Assembly (NCBI GenBank): GCA_002729725.1
Contig: PBYS01000102.1
Location: 21,999-85,998, forward strand
DNA length: 64,000 bases
Reading direction: 5' to 3'
DNA from: Puniceicoccaceae bacterium
GTDB lineage: Bacteria > Verrucomicrobiota > Verrucomicrobiia > Opitutales > Coraliomargaritaceae
Positions 26,621-36,453 of this stretch are shown piece by piece. Position 1 is the stretch's first letter. Every line of letters begins with the position of its first letter. The position numbers and the translations under genes are program-made. Below the pieces are notes generated by a model. It was not told the DNA's origin. It searched no databases and worked only from the letters and a program-made list of their open reading frames with translations.

Positions 26621-27528
26621 TGCGTATTTTAATCACAGGAGGAGCTGGGTTCATCGGCAGTCACGTCGTCGAGCACTATCAAGGCAAAGCAGAGATCCGT
26701 GTTCTCGACAACTTGCGAACCGGTTATCGCAGTAATTTAGACGGTCTCGATTGCGAATTCATCGAAGCTAGTATACTCGACAAGGAGGCTTTGACCCAAG
26801 CCATGGAAGGCGTCGATTACGTCTTCCACCTTGCCGCACTGATCAGTGTGCCCGAATCGATGGAGCGTCCACACGAGTGCGCGGAGCTCAACATCAATGG
26901 CCTGCTCAATGTCTTACAAGCCGCCCAAGCCGCCAAAGCAAAGAAACTCGTGCTGGCGAGCTCTGCTGCGATTTACGGGGACAACCCCAGCGTGCCAAAA
27001 GTTGAAAGTATGACACCCGAGCCACGCAGCCCCTACGCGATCACCAAGCTCGATGGCGAATACTACTGCGAACTCTGGCAACGCGAGAACTGGCTCCAGA
27101 CCGCTTGCCTACGTTTCTTTAATGTATTTGGCCCACGTCAAGATCCCAACAGCGCCTATGCGGCCGCCGTGCCCATCTTTATCGACAAAGCTCGTAAGTC
27201 CGAGACAATTACGATCTTCGGCGATGGCGAACAAACCCGCGACTTCATTTATGTGAAAGATATTGCAGCCGGTCTCGCCTACGCGGCCGAGACCGAGAGC
27301 GTCACAGGTGCCTACAATATCGGCTATGGAGGCAGCATTCGCATTAACGATCTGGCACAACAAATTGTGGCACTAACAGGTTCCAGCTCGGAAATCACTC
27401 ACGCGCCCACTCGCGCCGGCGATGTTAAACACTCCTCCGCCAGTGCCGACAAACTAGCCGCGACTGGCTGGCGTCCACAATTCGGCTTCGAACAAGGCTT
27501 GAACGAAACGCTCGCAGCAACGATTTAA
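26620..27528 (+). CDS. NAD-dependent sugar-nucleotide epimerase (GalE/Gne-like)
   Basis: A 302-residue extended short-chain dehydrogenase. The Rossmann motif GGAGFIGSH is at about 7-15, a SSAAIYG serine block follows, and the catalytic Y139-AITK143 is intact. The FNVFGPRQDP block is typical of UDP-glucose or UDP-GlcNAc 4-epimerases and dehydratases. The start overlaps the kinase stop. It probably interconverts the nucleotide sugar made by the two upstream enzymes; which epimer is uncertain. Confidence 0.88.
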   Translation: MRILITGGAGFIGSHVVEHYQGKAEIRVLDNLRTGYRSNLDGLDCEFIEASILDKEALTQAMEGVDYVFHLAALISVPESMERPHECAELNINGLLNVLQAAQAAKAKKLVLASSAAIYGDNPSVPKVESMTPEPRSPYAITKLDGEYYCELWQRENWLQTACLRFFNVFGPRQDPNSAYAAAVPIFIDKARKSETITIFGDGEQTRDFIYVKDIAAGLAYAAETESVTGAYNIGYGGSIRINDLAQQIVALTGSSSEITHAPTRAGDVKHSSASADKLAATGWRPQFGFEQGLNETLAATI

Positions 27529-27556
27529 AACAATAGGCACAAACAGTGCACCAAGG

Positions 27557-29572
27557 CTATAAGCTGCCTATCGCGGCACGCACGTAGCCTTGGTGTTGCT
27601 CGAGTTTGTGTTTGGCTGTGGCGAAATCGAGGCCAGTATGCGCCATCACAATGGCGGCCTTGATTTCGCCCTGCGCGCGCTCAAGTAATACGCCGGCTTC
27701 GTGCTCGCTGCTCAAGGCGCCGGCTTGATATACGATGCGACGAGCCCGGACCTTAAGCTTTTCGTTGGTCGCTTGCATATCGACCATATGGCCCGCATAG
27801 ACCTTGCCCATGCGGATCATGACTGTGGTGCTTAGCATGTTGAGCACGATTTTTTGCGCGGTGCCTGCCTTCATACGGGTGGAGCCTGCAATCATCTCGC
27901 AGCCGGTCGCGACTTCGATCGGATACTCGGCCCACTGACTTAATGGGGCATCGCGATTGCAAGCGATCGAAACAGTGCGTGCACCCAAAGCACGGGCGGC
28001 TTGCAGGGCTCCGATGCAATAAGGAGTGCGCCCACTCGCCGCGATGGCGACCACCACATCATGCTGCGTCAAGGCTCGGTCACGCAAATCTTTGCCCGCT
28101 TGCGAGGCATCATCTTCGGCGCCTTCAGCGGGATAAATTAATGCGGACTCGCCACCAGCAATCACTCCTTGCACTTTTTCGTGCGACACACCGAAGGTCG
28201 GAGGACATTCCGACGCATCCAACACGCCTAAGCGTCCACTGGTTCCGGCACCCACATAGAAGAGCCGCCCACCAGCCGACAAACTGGCAAAGATGCCTTC
28301 CACTGCAGCTGCAATACTCTCAGCGACGGCCGAGACTGCGCTCACGGCTTCTTGATTCGTTTCTGCAATCAAACGCACGATCGCCAGCGAGTCCAACATG
28401 TCGAGATCCCGCATCGCAGGGTCGCCACCTTCAGTCGCCAACGCGCCGAAATCCTCGCAACGCGTAGCTTTCGACGCGTCGGCTTCGAATGCTTCGCGAC
28501 TTGTGCTGGCTTCACGCTCAGAGTCGAAACTCTTCGAGCTGATAAAGCGATTGAAGCCCTGCGTGAATTTAGCATCAAAGCTGGCCTCAGTGGCATGCCC
28601 CTGCATGCGTAGCAAATAGCGTGCACCACCAAAGACAGGTGGCAAACTGGGTCGTATCAAATTAATGGCTGCGGACAGCCCACAGTCTGAAAGACGCATC
28701 TCGAAGTTGTGTCTAAAGATTGCTGCCTCCCACAAGCCCCCAGCCAGCACCACGTCAACAGGCAAGCGGATATCAAAGCTTTGCTCTGCTTTTTTGACCG
28801 ATTGAGCCAATAGCTCCGCTGCTGAAGATGTCACCTCTGAGATGATTTGCAACGCTACAGCATCTTCTTCACTGGCGGCGTCAATGAGCCACGGTGCCAA
28901 GGCTGCAATCTGCTTTTTACCATCGCGATAGACTCGCGGAATTAAATCACGCACGCAATCCACTGCGCAGGCGGCACAAATGCGATCGGTCAAAACTGTA
29001 GCTGGTCCCACGCCGTCGTGCGCAGCAGTGATCGCCTGCAAGGCACGCTGCCCGAGGTCGTAGCCTCCTCCGTGATCTCCGATTAAGTAGCCCCAGCCCC
29101 CGACGCGAAATTCCTGTCCCTGCCCATCGATACCATAGCTCACCGTGCCCGTGCCCGCAATCAACACCAGCCCAGGTAGCTGATGAATGCCACTCCAGAG
29201 CGCAGCTACGGCGTCGTGCATCACCTGCACCCTAGCCTGAGCTCCAAAAGCTTGTGCGGTCTGCGCTTGGAAGTGAGCGTTAATCTCGGCATTGGAGCCA
29301 CCGGCCAGTCCCACAAAAACAGCCTCCAATTCGGACAAAGAAGTCTGCGCACTCAAGCCAGCATAAATCCGTGCCAAGACCTGGGAAGTCTCCACATCAG
29401 AACCGTTGGGGTTCAGTGGCAGATCCAGTAAGACATGCGCCCGGACTTCTCCATTCGCCAGAAACGCCACAGCCTCGGTTTTACTGCCACCGCCATCAAT
29501 GGAAACGTAGACCTCTTTTAGTTTAGCGACTGGCGTGCCCAGGACGCTGCCCTCTGGATTCTTTGTATTCAT
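27557..29572 (-). CDS. murQ: Bifunctional BadF/BadG-type sugar kinase - MurNAc-6-phosphate etherase fusion
   Basis: A 671-residue fusion. Residues about 20-320 are a BadF/BadG/BcrA-type ATPase like N-acetylglucosamine kinases (SIDGGGSKTEAVAF, LVLIAGTGTVSYGI, GDHGGGYDLG). Residues about 380-671 are MurQ (LFYVGAGTSGRLG, LDASECPPTFG, then the SIS-type AIAASGRTPYCIGAL). MurQ converts MurNAc-6-phosphate to GlcNAc-6-phosphate plus lactate in peptidoglycan recycling; the kinase half could supply the phosphorylated amino sugar. Fusing the two would couple consecutive steps. It converges on the epimerase operon with 28 bases between stops. Confidence 0.9.
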   Translation of the reverse strand: MNTKNPEGSVLGTPVAKLKEVYVSIDGGGSKTEAVAFLANGEVRAHVLLDLPLNPNGSDVETSQVLARIYAGLSAQTSLSELEAVFVGLAGGSNAEINAHFQAQTAQAFGAQARVQVMHDAVAALWSGIHQLPGLVLIAGTGTVSYGIDGQGQEFRVGGWGYLIGDHGGGYDLGQRALQAITAAHDGVGPATVLTDRICAACAVDCVRDLIPRVYRDGKKQIAALAPWLIDAASEEDAVALQIISEVTSSAAELLAQSVKKAEQSFDIRLPVDVVLAGGLWEAAIFRHNFEMRLSDCGLSAAINLIRPSLPPVFGGARYLLRMQGHATEASFDAKFTQGFNRFISSKSFDSEREASTSREAFEADASKATRCEDFGALATEGGDPAMRDLDMLDSLAIVRLIAETNQEAVSAVSAVAESIAAAVEGIFASLSAGGRLFYVGAGTSGRLGVLDASECPPTFGVSHEKVQGVIAGGESALIYPAEGAEDDASQAGKDLRDRALTQHDVVVAIAASGRTPYCIGALQAARALGARTVSIACNRDAPLSQWAEYPIEVATGCEMIAGSTRMKAGTAQKIVLNMLSTTVMIRMGKVYAGHMVDMQATNEKLKVRARRIVYQAGALSSEHEAGVLLERAQGEIKAAIVMAHTGLDFATAKHKLEQHQGYVRAAIGSL

Positions 29573-29653
29573 TTTTTAAGGACTTTCGATTGCTCTATAA
29601 GATAGCTAGCAAGGACTCTTATTGAGCACCAGCTGTTTATTAGACATAAAAAA

Positions 29654-29678
29654 AGCTTCACGCACGATACGTGAAGCT
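29654..29678 (-). terminator. Rho-independent terminator after HU gene
   Basis: On the minus strand AGCTTCACG and CGTGAAGCT form a perfect 9-bp stem with a 7-base loop followed by a run of seven T. It lies 24 bases past the HU stop. Confidence 0.9.
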
Positions 29679-29701
29679 CAGGAACATCGCGCGAGCGATG
29701 T

Positions 29702-30025
29702 TTAAAGTTTTGCAGCAATCGAAGGTGAGGCCTTGAAGGAAATCTTCTTTTTAGCTTTCACATTGACTGAAGAACCGTCGAGGGGGTTACGGCCCTTGCG
29801 AGGTGCCGATGCACCCAAGTAGAAATTACCAACGCCAGGAAGCGGAGCCACTACAGCAGGCTTTACGGATGCTTCGCCACGCTTCGGTTTCTTCACAGCC
29901 TTAGCCGCTTTTTTGAGAGCTTTTAAGTAAACGGCGCCCACAGCATCCAAGGTGCGTGTTGCCTCTGCTTTACTTTCCAGACCGAGCTCCTTTTGGAGCG
30001 CTTCAACGAGTTCAATCTTTGACAT
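29702..30025 (-). CDS. HU-family DNA-binding protein
   Basis: A 107-residue histone-like protein of the HU/IHF fold. It begins SKIELVEALQKELGLESKAE, has an unusually Lys-rich middle (KKAAKAVKKPKRGEA), and retains the arm region GVGNFYLGASAPRKGRNP. The tail is K-rich (VNVKAKKKISFKASPS). It would bend and compact DNA as a dimer. The ATG at 30025 is chosen because the upstream extension has no HU similarity. It has its own terminator and is probably monocistronic. Confidence 0.92.
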   Translation of the reverse strand: MSKIELVEALQKELGLESKAEATRTLDAVGAVYLKALKKAAKAVKKPKRGEASVKPAVVAPLPGVGNFYLGASAPRKGRNPLDGSSVNVKAKKKISFKASPSIAAKL

Positions 30026-30145
30026 ATATTTATTCTGTTTTGGGTTTAAGGTCACCACAGCGGCGGTAACAGCAGAACTCAAGATAAGCATATCTCATTA
30101 AAAAACCAAGCATTTATGACATTTCTGTGTCACTGCAGGTTTTTA

Positions 30146-31492
30146 TCAAATGGTAGCTAGCACCCCACTACTATCGCCGAAGCGCTCCACTGGCTTGCCT
30201 GCTTTTTCCAGCATCGTACAATAAAGGTTACACATGGGCTCGTTCTTATAGCTCAAATGCCGACCACCAGGAATGGCGCCACCCGCTAAAACCACCGGCA
30301 AATTGTCATGGTTGTGGCGATTACCATCCCCGATACCGCCGCCATACACCAGCATACAACTGTCAATCAAGTTGCGACCTTGTCCGTCTTGAGTTTTCGA
30401 TAACTTATCTAAAAAGCGCGCAAAGGCTTGCAGATAAAACTCGTCGATACGTTTCAAGGATTCGATTTTTTGCGGATCTCCCTTGTGGTGCGACAATTGA
30501 TGATGTCCGGAACGTATGTCCAACTCGGGAAAGGCACGCGCGGAACCGTCGTGCGCTTGCAGGAAAGTAATCACACGCGTGGAATCGGTGCGAAAAGCCA
30601 AGAGCATCAAATCATACATGGTGTCTAGGTATTCCCGGTAGGACGCAGGAATCCCGCCCGGCAATTCAAAGTCGAGGGGCATCTCATTGGCTTCGAAGTG
30701 AGTGTTTTGCAAACGCCGCTCCACCGTGCGCAAGGAAGTGAAATACTCCTCCAATTGCTCACGATCTTCGGAGCTAATTTTACGGTTCAAACGTGCGGTA
30801 TCCGCACGCAGGGTATCAAGTACGCTTTTCTGGCGCGTCATGCGCTGCTCCATCAAAGCGAGTTCACGTGGATCACTCGCGCCATAGAGTTGCTTAAAAA
30901 TTGCGCGCGGATTCCCCTGCGGCGGCAGCGGCGTATGTGCATTTTGCCAGGAGAAGTTATATTGATAGGCGCAACTATAGCCGCTGTCACACACACCGCT
31001 GCGGCGATAGTGGCTCGCCGAAAATTCCAATGAGCGAAAACGACTGCCGGGGCTGAGATGGTCCGCGGCCACTTGATCAAACGAGCGGCCTAAATAGATA
31101 TCTGCCCCGCCGGTTTTCTTCGCCTGCGCGCCGGTCAAAAAAGTCGCGGTGGCCCGCGCATGATCCCCGGGACCATCACCGTTGCCATTGGCATTGCGAT
31201 GCTCCAGGCCGCTAATCACATTTACGTAGCGTCGATAAGGGGACAATGGCTCCAGGGTTCGCGAAAGGGAGCCAGTTAGGCGTCCCACTGCGCCGGGGTT
31301 CCAGTTTTCCTGGATCACGCCATTGGGATGATAGATGAATGCCATGCGCGTGGGCGCGTGAGCGCCGGCAGTCGCCGCGGCTTGCAAGCGTGTCGGCACG
31401 AGTGATTGCAAAAACGGCAATGCCACTAAGGCACCGGCACCACGTAAAAAAGCACGACGTGAAAGAGAAGCTGGGCGATCGGGCGTATTCAT
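30146..31492 (-). CDS. DUF1552 Tat-exported protein
   Basis: A 448-residue protein of the DUF1552 family, common in Planctomycetes and Verrucomicrobia. A twin-arginine signal SRRAFLRGAG lies at residues 11-20, followed by a hydrophobic stretch ending near QAAA. Conserved blocks include RMAFIYHPNGV and a C-terminal LVYGGGIGDGNRHNHDNLPV. It starts 7 bases after the stop of the DUF1592 gene, the usual pairing. Function is unknown; the pair is thought to be an exported redox or sugar-acting system, but that is weakly supported. Confidence 0.9.
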   Translation of the reverse strand: MNTPDRPASLSRRAFLRGAGALVALPFLQSLVPTRLQAAATAGAHAPTRMAFIYHPNGVIQENWNPGAVGRLTGSLSRTLEPLSPYRRYVNVISGLEHRNANGNGDGPGDHARATATFLTGAQAKKTGGADIYLGRSFDQVAADHLSPGSRFRSLEFSASHYRRSGVCDSGYSCAYQYNFSWQNAHTPLPPQGNPRAIFKQLYGASDPRELALMEQRMTRQKSVLDTLRADTARLNRKISSEDREQLEEYFTSLRTVERRLQNTHFEANEMPLDFELPGGIPASYREYLDTMYDLMLLAFRTDSTRVITFLQAHDGSARAFPELDIRSGHHQLSHHKGDPQKIESLKRIDEFYLQAFARFLDKLSKTQDGQGRNLIDSCMLVYGGGIGDGNRHNHDNLPVVLAGGAIPGGRHLSYKNEPMCNLYCTMLEKAGKPVERFGDSSGVLATI

Positions 31493-31499
31493 AAAAAGA

Positions 31500-33788
31500 T
31501 CAAGGGGCGTGATGACTAATTGAAAGCATATTCCTATTGGGGAGCGGTGCAAATTCTTTTACCACGGCTTGCACCAGTGCAGAAAACCGAAAGTCTTGCG
31601 CAGCAGTGGCGTCGGCAATACGTTGCAGAGCAGCGTCGTCTCGCCAATCGAGCCCACGGCCCGCGGCATAGATCGCGAGTTTACCAGCCACATTGCGCAC
31701 GAAATCGCCGCTACGTTGCTGCTCAAAATACTGCGCCAGCTCGATTGGACTGGCGATGCGCGCACCATCGAAGAGCGTCTCCTCCGTCAGTTCTTTGCGC
31801 TCCTTCGGCGAGCGCAAGCGCCCGACTCCATCGAAATGCTCCAAGGCCAAACCGAAGGGGTCCATAATGTCGTGGCAAGAGGCGCAGTTCGGGTTCGCAC
31901 GGTGCTGAGCTAAGCTGACACGCAGATCACTTGGATCGGGGCGCCCCTCAGTGTTGGGCAGAGAAGGAATGTTGTCTGGCGGTGGAGGAGGCGCAAGTCC
32001 GATCAAGTTTTCTAAGATCCACTGACCACGCAAGACTGGGCTGGTATGATTGGGATACGAGCTCACAGTCAACACGCCCCCCTGCGCCCAGACACCTCGC
32101 CGTGGCGTATCCGCTATAGAGACCTTGCGGAAGTCAGCTCCGCGCACGCCAGAGATTCCGTAATGCTCCGCCAGCAATTGATTTGCAAAGGTATAGTCAG
32201 CATTGAGAAAATCCAATACGGGGCGGTCGTGTTCTAAGACATACATAAAAAACTGCTCCGTCTCTTCGCGCATGGCCTGCAATAATTTTCGGTTCGCATT
32301 TTTATAAATGCTTAGATCTGGCTGATGCACTTCCAAGTCTCGAATACGCCACCACTGCCCAGCAAAGTTCTGCGCGAGTGCAATCACTTTCGGGTCCGCC
32401 AGCATGCGCGTCACTTCGCTCGCTAGGTTTTCGTGTAGCTGACGTCGCAGGGCGAGCTCAAAGAGTCGATCGTCGGGCATCGAACTCCACAGGAAATAAG
32501 AGAGCCAACTGGCCAACGCAAAGCTGTCCTCACGCATCGAATCGACCTGCCCTTCAAAGCGAAAGAGAAACGAGGGCGAGCTCAGTACGGCATCGATGAC
32601 GGCGTAAAGCCCATTGCGCACATCTCTACCTTCGCGGTTGCCACCATCATTGGCTTGAAAGACGCGCCACAATGCGTCGACTTCTTCTACTAGAGCCGGA
32701 CGTCGGTAGGCTCGGCTGGCAAAGCGATGTATGCCATCGCGCATTTTTTGCCGACTCAGAAGCTCGGGCTGTGAGCCAAAATGACGATCCAAAAAGAGGC
32801 TCTGCAAGTCCTCACTCGATTGCTCCGGCCCCAGCAGTCGGACATGGTGAAAAATTAAATTACGGTCCAGCTTCCCCGTGGCATCCTGCTGATAATAATC
32901 GTTTAAGAAACGTAATTCCAATAAATGCTCCCCCGCACGCTGGATTGAGATCGACTGCTCAAATACCTCAGCTGCATCGCCCTTAGCCGCACTCACTTCG
33001 TATTCAGCCACGGCTTGGCCGTCTAAATAAAATGCTGCTCGCGCCTTTTCCGAACCCGCCTGCTCGGCACTCAATGCAAATTGCAAGTCATAGCGGCCAT
33101 TTGCAGGGAAGAAGACGCGTTGCTTCACGGCATGCCGCGCGCCATTGGCAACGATCACACGCGAGCTTCCACGGTTATGCCCGCCCGTCCACTCTCCGGC
33201 ACCCAGTTGCCACTCTTGCTGGGGCCAGCGCTGCGGCACCGCCACCCCGGCCACGCTAGCCGCCACATCAAAATAGCGCTCCATTAAAAGCGGGGAAACC
33301 GTCAGCGCCGCCGCAATATTATCAAAGCCATAGCCGGCATCGTCCGCGGGTAAAGCACTCGCCCAGTCGCCCTCAATGAAAAAGAGATCGTTTAAGCTGT
33401 TATTGAACTCCACTCGATTTAAACGCCGTAGCGAAGCTGAGGTCGGCTGATAGTCCGCCGCCAGTAGCACCAGCTCACTCTCAATCTTACGCACGAGTTG
33501 CTGACGTGCTTCCTGAGGCATCTCTCTGCCATCCGGATGCGGCATATAGTGCGTACGCAACGCATGCGCCACCTCGGCCCAACGCTCCGGTTGCGCCACG
33601 AGGTCGGCTCGTGGGTCGATATTAATTAAGTCCAGCCCCGCATCGGTGGAAAAGCCACCGTGGCACTCATAGCAATACAGATTTAACGCTCGGTCGGTTG
33701 CCTCCCATGTCAGTAGTGCCTGCTCGGCCTTACAATCAATGGCTAATAGCCAAAGTAAACCGATGAGGAGATAGTTGGGGTGTAACAT
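31500..33788 (-). CDS. DUF1592/DUF1588-type planctomycete cytochrome protein
   Basis: A 762-residue exported protein with the standard order: PSCyt1-like c-type haem motif (C39-YE-C42-H43 in LYCYECHGG), DUF1587 (RRLNRVEFNNSLNDLF), DUF1595, DUF1592 (FLFRFEGQVDS), DUF1588 with a second CxxCH (NCASCHDIMDPFG, near residue 635) and DUF1585 at the end. A signal peptide covers the first 22 residues. These proteins are abundant in Planctomycetes and Verrucomicrobia and are paired with DUF1552. Two potential haem sites suggest electron transfer outside the cytoplasm. ATG 33788 is chosen to place the signal peptide at the N-terminus. Confidence 0.9.
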   Translation of the reverse strand: MLHPNYLLIGLLWLLAIDCKAEQALLTWEATDRALNLYCYECHGGFSTDAGLDLINIDPRADLVAQPERWAEVAHALRTHYMPHPDGREMPQEARQQLVRKIESELVLLAADYQPTSASLRRLNRVEFNNSLNDLFFIEGDWASALPADDAGYGFDNIAAALTVSPLLMERYFDVAASVAGVAVPQRWPQQEWQLGAGEWTGGHNRGSSRVIVANGARHAVKQRVFFPANGRYDLQFALSAEQAGSEKARAAFYLDGQAVAEYEVSAAKGDAAEVFEQSISIQRAGEHLLELRFLNDYYQQDATGKLDRNLIFHHVRLLGPEQSSEDLQSLFLDRHFGSQPELLSRQKMRDGIHRFASRAYRRPALVEEVDALWRVFQANDGGNREGRDVRNGLYAVIDAVLSSPSFLFRFEGQVDSMREDSFALASWLSYFLWSSMPDDRLFELALRRQLHENLASEVTRMLADPKVIALAQNFAGQWWRIRDLEVHQPDLSIYKNANRKLLQAMREETEQFFMYVLEHDRPVLDFLNADYTFANQLLAEHYGISGVRGADFRKVSIADTPRRGVWAQGGVLTVSSYPNHTSPVLRGQWILENLIGLAPPPPPDNIPSLPNTEGRPDPSDLRVSLAQHRANPNCASCHDIMDPFGLALEHFDGVGRLRSPKERKELTEETLFDGARIASPIELAQYFEQQRSGDFVRNVAGKLAIYAAGRGLDWRDDAALQRIADATAAQDFRFSALVQAVVKEFAPLPNRNMLSISHHAP

Positions 33789-33876
33789 CTGAAGTAAAAT
33801 AGCAGAGCTCCCCAACACAACGAAGTACAAAAAATGGTCTTACAGAGTGCAAAACTGAAAATAATAAGCATTTTTC

Positions 33877-34935
33877 ATGCTAGATTCACAAATCCGCTTG
33901 CGGAAATTAAATTTTACGCATTTGATGCGCCGAGTGAGTCACATAAAACACATATTCAATGAGCTACACTTTAAACTCGTGCGAATCATCGCCGAGGGGG
34001 GCATGGGCATTGTTTATGAAGCAGAGCAAAAAGGCGCAGGCAAGTTTGTAAAGCGTGTGGCCGTTAAATTGATTCGCGAAGAGTATTCCAAGATCGAAGA
34101 GTTTCGCAGTAATTTTGTGGGCGAAGCGCGTCTGGTGGCAGACTTAATTCACACAAATATTGTGCAGACCTATCACCTAGGCGAGATTAGTGGTCAGTAT
34201 TTTATGACGATGGAGTATGTCGATGGCATTACGCTGGAAGACTTCATCATGCGTCATCGCGACACCAAGCAGCTGGTGCCCACTGATCTGGCTGGATTTA
34301 TTGTATCACGCATCTGCCGCGGGCTCTCCCATGCTCACCAGCGCTGTGACAAGTCAGGGCGCAACCTCGGCATCGTACACCGCGACGTCAACCCGCGCAA
34401 CATCATGCTAGCGCGCGAGGGCGACGTCAAACTCACCGATTTCGGAATCGCGAAGGCCTTCGACTTGATGTATAACGAAGAAGGCGAAGTGATCGCGGGC
34501 AAAGATGAATACCTCTCGCCCGAGCAAGCCCGCCGTGAAGTGACGGATGCACGTGCCGACCTGTTTAGCTGTGCGATCTTACTTTCCGAACTCTTGCTGG
34601 GCGAAAACATTTTCGAAGCCAATCGCGAAGAAGCGACTCGCAAGAACATACTGGAACTCAGCATTCCTGACTTTACAGACTTACGACCAGAGATTGACCC
34701 GCGCTTGGATGACATTCTCCAGCGCGCCTTCAAGCGCGACCGCGAAAAGCGCTATCAAAGCGCGCAAGCGATGCTTACCGCTCTAGAAATGTTTCTATAT
34801 GGCGACGGCTACGGCCCCACAAACGAAAAGCTGGCCGCCTACATGCTGGACCTCTTCGATGAGGGCGGCGAAAACGCAGCCGAAAGGTGGAACAAAGGCC
34901 TTACCCCAGGCCTAGAACAAAACGAATCTGATTAA
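33877..34935 (+). CDS. Serine/threonine protein kinase (Hanks type)
   Basis: A 352-residue soluble kinase. The Gly loop [14 protein letters not shown], the catalytic Lys in VAVKLI (K64), the HRDVNPRN loop (D170), DFGIAK (D188) and YLSPEQ are all intact, so it should be active. No membrane segment or sensory domain is visible; the C-terminal 60 residues are acidic. It ends 20 bases before rpoN and reads the same way, so the two are probably co-transcribed. A later ATG at 33922 is an alternative start. Substrate unknown; the sigma factor next door is an obvious candidate. Confidence 0.93.
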   Translation: MLDSQIRLRKLNFTHLMRRVSHIKHIFNELHFKLVRIIAEGGMGIVYEAEQKGAGKFVKRVAVKLIREEYSKIEEFRSNFVGEARLVADLIHTNIVQTYHLGEISGQYFMTMEYVDGITLEDFIMRHRDTKQLVPTDLAGFIVSRICRGLSHAHQRCDKSGRNLGIVHRDVNPRNIMLAREGDVKLTDFGIAKAFDLMYNEEGEVIAGKDEYLSPEQARREVTDARADLFSCAILLSELLLGENIFEANREEATRKNILELSIPDFTDLRPEIDPRLDDILQRAFKRDREKRYQSAQAMLTALEMFLYGDGYGPTNEKLAAYMLDLFDEGGENAAERWNKGLTPGLEQNESD

Positions 34936-34955
34936 CGCAATCGAACGCTCTCACT

Positions 34956-36404
34956 ATGAGTACACAGGGGTTTCAACAAGTACAGAAGCAAACACAATCA
35001 CTCGTCTTAGCGCCACAATTGCGCAATTCGTTGAAGATTTTGCAGGCCCCTGCCGTCGAACTGCGCACCTCGATACTGGAGGAACTGCAGGCCAACCCTT
35101 TACTGGAAGAGTTGCCCATCGATAGCATTAGTGTCGAGGAGCACAAAGAGTCGCCCAACGAAAACGAGCCCGAAGCTAACGTCGAACTCGACTTCAATGC
35201 GGAGGATTTCAGCGCACTTGAAAAAATGAGCGATGAAATGCGCGAACATTACGCGCAAGAAAATACAGGGCAATCGCACACTTCAGAAGACGATGAACGT
35301 CGTGACTTTTTCTTAAATTCACTGACTGAAAACGTCTCACTCCAGCAGCACTTAATTGAACAAGCCGAACTCACTGATTGCAGTGAACAAGAGTTTGAGG
35401 CCCTACTCTACCTGATCGGTAGCTTAGATGACAGCGGCTACCTAACGGAAACCATTTCAAACGTCGCGCTAACTGCGCGCATACCTTACGGCGTGGTCAC
35501 TAGCGCAGCGGCCACACTCAAGACATTCGACCCTCCCGGCATCGGCACCGAGAACTTAGAAGATTGCTTAGCCACCCAGCTGGAGCTGCGTGGCCGCGGC
35601 GACTCCCTTGCGGCCAAAATCTTGCGCGAACACTTTGACTTATTGGTACGTCGACGCGTACCCGAACTCAAACGCAAGACAGGCGCCAGCCCTGAAGACA
35701 TACAAGATGCGATCGAAGAAATTTCCACGCTAGAACCCGCACCGGGCAAACGCTTCAGCCCCGATAGTAATAGCGTGATCCAGCCCGACGTCAGTGTATT
35801 TCAGGATGAATATGACGAGTGGCAAGTGGTCCTCAACAGTGATTATATCCCCCGCCTACGCATCAGCAGCACCTACAAGGACATGCTAGCCAAAGGCACA
35901 CTGAGCAAGCAGGAGAAAGAGTTTATGCTCGAGCGTATGCGCTCTGGCAAGTTCTTGATTAATTCGATCGAGCAACGCCAACAAACCATTGAGCGCATCA
36001 CGCGTGAGATCCTAAAATTTCAAAATGAGTTCTTCGAAGTCGGTGTTTCCAAACTACGACCGCTCACAATGAATACCATCGCAGAAACTGTCGGCGTGCA
36101 CGAGACGACAGTTAGTCGTGCGATTGCCAACAAGTACATCCGCACGCCGCATGGGGTCTTTGCTTTCAAGTATTTCTTCACACCAGGCTACAAGGCTGGC
36201 AATGGCGAGTCGGTCTCGAATAAAACGATTAAAGACATGATTGCTCAAATCATCGAAGAGGAGCCGCCCGCCAAACCATTGAGTGACCAGAAGATCGTCG
36301 AGCAGTTGAAGGCAAAAGATATTAAAATCGCCCGCCGCACGGTGGCAAAATACCGCGAAGAGTTAGGCATTTTACCCACGAATTTGCGTCGTCGCTACGA
36401 TTAA
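34956..36404 (+). CDS. rpoN: RNA polymerase sigma-54 factor
   Basis: A 482-residue sigma-54. Region I is Gln/Leu-rich ([20 protein letters not shown]), followed by an acidic region II, then the core-binding domain and the HTH ([20 protein letters not shown]), and the RpoN box at residues 459-467 (ARRTVAKYR). Length and order are normal. It needs AAA+ activators to open promoters; none lies in this window. It is preceded at 20 bases by a Ser/Thr kinase gene. Confidence 0.97.
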   Translation: MSTQGFQQVQKQTQSLVLAPQLRNSLKILQAPAVELRTSILEELQANPLLEELPIDSISVEEHKESPNENEPEANVELDFNAEDFSALEKMSDEMREHYAQENTGQSHTSEDDERRDFFLNSLTENVSLQQHLIEQAELTDCSEQEFEALLYLIGSLDDSGYLTETISNVALTARIPYGVVTSAAATLKTFDPPGIGTENLEDCLATQLELRGRGDSLAAKILREHFDLLVRRRVPELKRKTGASPEDIQDAIEEISTLEPAPGKRFSPDSNSVIQPDVSVFQDEYDEWQVVLNSDYIPRLRISSTYKDMLAKGTLSKQEKEFMLERMRSGKFLINSIEQRQQTIERITREILKFQNEFFEVGVSKLRPLTMNTIAETVGVHETTVSRAIANKYIRTPHGVFAFKYFFTPGYKAGNGESVSNKTIKDMIAQIIEEEPPAKPLSDQKIVEQLKAKDIKIARRTVAKYREELGILPTNLRRRYD

Positions 36405-36434
36405 GCTTCTGTAGTTTTCGCTTTAAGCAGAAGC
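36405..36434. terminator. Possible bidirectional terminator between rpoN and hemW-like gene
   Basis: GCTTCTG (36405-36411) and CAGAAGC (36428-36434) can pair over a 16-base A/T-rich loop, directly after the rpoN stop and between convergent genes. The stem is short (7 bp) and no strong T run follows, so this is tentative. Confidence 0.4.
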
Positions 36435-36453
36435 CTGTTGCCGACACTTCCAC

